A DNA stretch of 22,259 bases from NCBI GenBank assembly GCA_034411955.1, contig DAOUMF010000143.1:1-22259 (forward strand). The letters are read 5' to 3'. The stretch comes from DAOUMF01 sp034411955. Lineage in GTDB: Bacteria > Chloroflexota > Dehalococcoidia > SM23-28-2 > RBG-16-64-32. The notes under the pieces are model-generated. The model was given only the letters and a program-made list of their open reading frames with translations. It did not search any database and was not told the origin of the DNA. Position numbers and translations under genes: made by a program. Below are positions 22,065 to 22,259 of the stretch, one piece after another. Position 1 is the stretch's first letter, and each line of letters begins with the position of its first letter.

Positions 22065-22259
22065 GTGACCCTGAAGCGCGCGGCCGCCATCACCGGCATC
22101 GGCGAGCTGAAGCCGACCCGCACCCCGGACGGCAAGACCGCCCTCGGCATCATGACGGAGGTGGCGCGCCTGGCGATGCTGGACGCCGGCCTGGGGCCGA
22201 AGGACGTGGACGGCCTCCTTATCGGCCCGCCCATCACGGACGCGGCGCCCATGTGGCCC
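22065..22259 (+). CDS. Thiolase-family protein (3' partial, SCP-x-like)
   Basis: Only the first 65 residues are in the window. VTLKRAAAITGIGELKPTR and the segment MTEVARLAMLDAGLGPKDVDGLLIG match the N-terminus of acetyl-CoA acetyltransferase/SCP-x thiolases (start strand, then helix with DAGL..VDGL). GTG 22065 is the only good in-frame start after the proB stop; a weak GGACGAA lies upstream. It is a different subtype from the thiolase-like protein at 14738-16255. It may be followed by a DUF35-type partner outside the window. Confidence 0.75.
   Translation, partial: MTLKRAAAITGIGELKPTRTPDGKTALGIMTEVARLAMLDAGLGPKDVDGLLIGPPITDAAPMWP

Overview
The window is high-GC, gene-dense bacterial DNA with no rRNA, tRNA, CRISPR array or recognisable insertion sequence. 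A MalT-like ATPase fused to a SARP-type output module, a DUF5317 membrane protein, near-consensus sigma70-type promoters, strong AAGGAGG ribosome binding sites and several small secreted or membrane proteins suggest an uncultured Chloroflexota (Dehalococcoidia/SAR202-like) genome. That assignment rests on gene style only and is tentative.

Left part (1-8050). The window opens inside a malate/L-lactate dehydrogenase-family oxidoreductase (+). A small zinc-ribbon gene follows, with a possible 34-codon leader ORF. A putative glycoside-hydrolase-like protein (DUF6259 type, -) is divergent from an MFS exporter (+). A large membrane c-di-GMP enzyme (HAMP, three PAS, GGDEF, EAL; -) converges on the exporter.

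Middle part (8051-13213). A 1080-residue STAND/MalT-like regulator with a TPR-type region and C-terminal winged-helix/BTAD module (+) ends at a strong terminator. Downstream is an unusual cluster of very small secreted-type ORFs. Two 132-bp near-identical direct repeats each encode a 24-residue peptide that is essentially a signal peptide plus four residues. A 96-residue secreted Cys-containing protein with a related signal sequence follows. Next come a terminator, a good promoter with an overlapping palindrome, a fourth tiny ORF of 29 residues, and a DUF5317 membrane protein.

Right part (13214-22259). On the minus strand lie fumarase (fumC) and a non-canonical thiolase-like protein. A divergent operon with a consensus promoter encodes a polar amino-acid ABC transporter: binding protein, permease, ATPase and a trailing unknown barrel-like protein. 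A MerR regulator with its own promoter, a small signal-peptide/TM protein (-), glutamate 5-kinase (proB, +) and the start of a second thiolase-family gene complete the window.

Two observations stand out. First, the amino-acid-binding protein (16418-17266) has its halves in inverted order: lipoprotein signal, then the C-terminal half of an SBP_bac_3 domain, then the N-terminal half, then stop. This is an apparent natural circular permutation. Second, signal-peptide-only ORFs sit directly after a TPR-type regulator, an arrangement reminiscent of peptide-pheromone cassettes.
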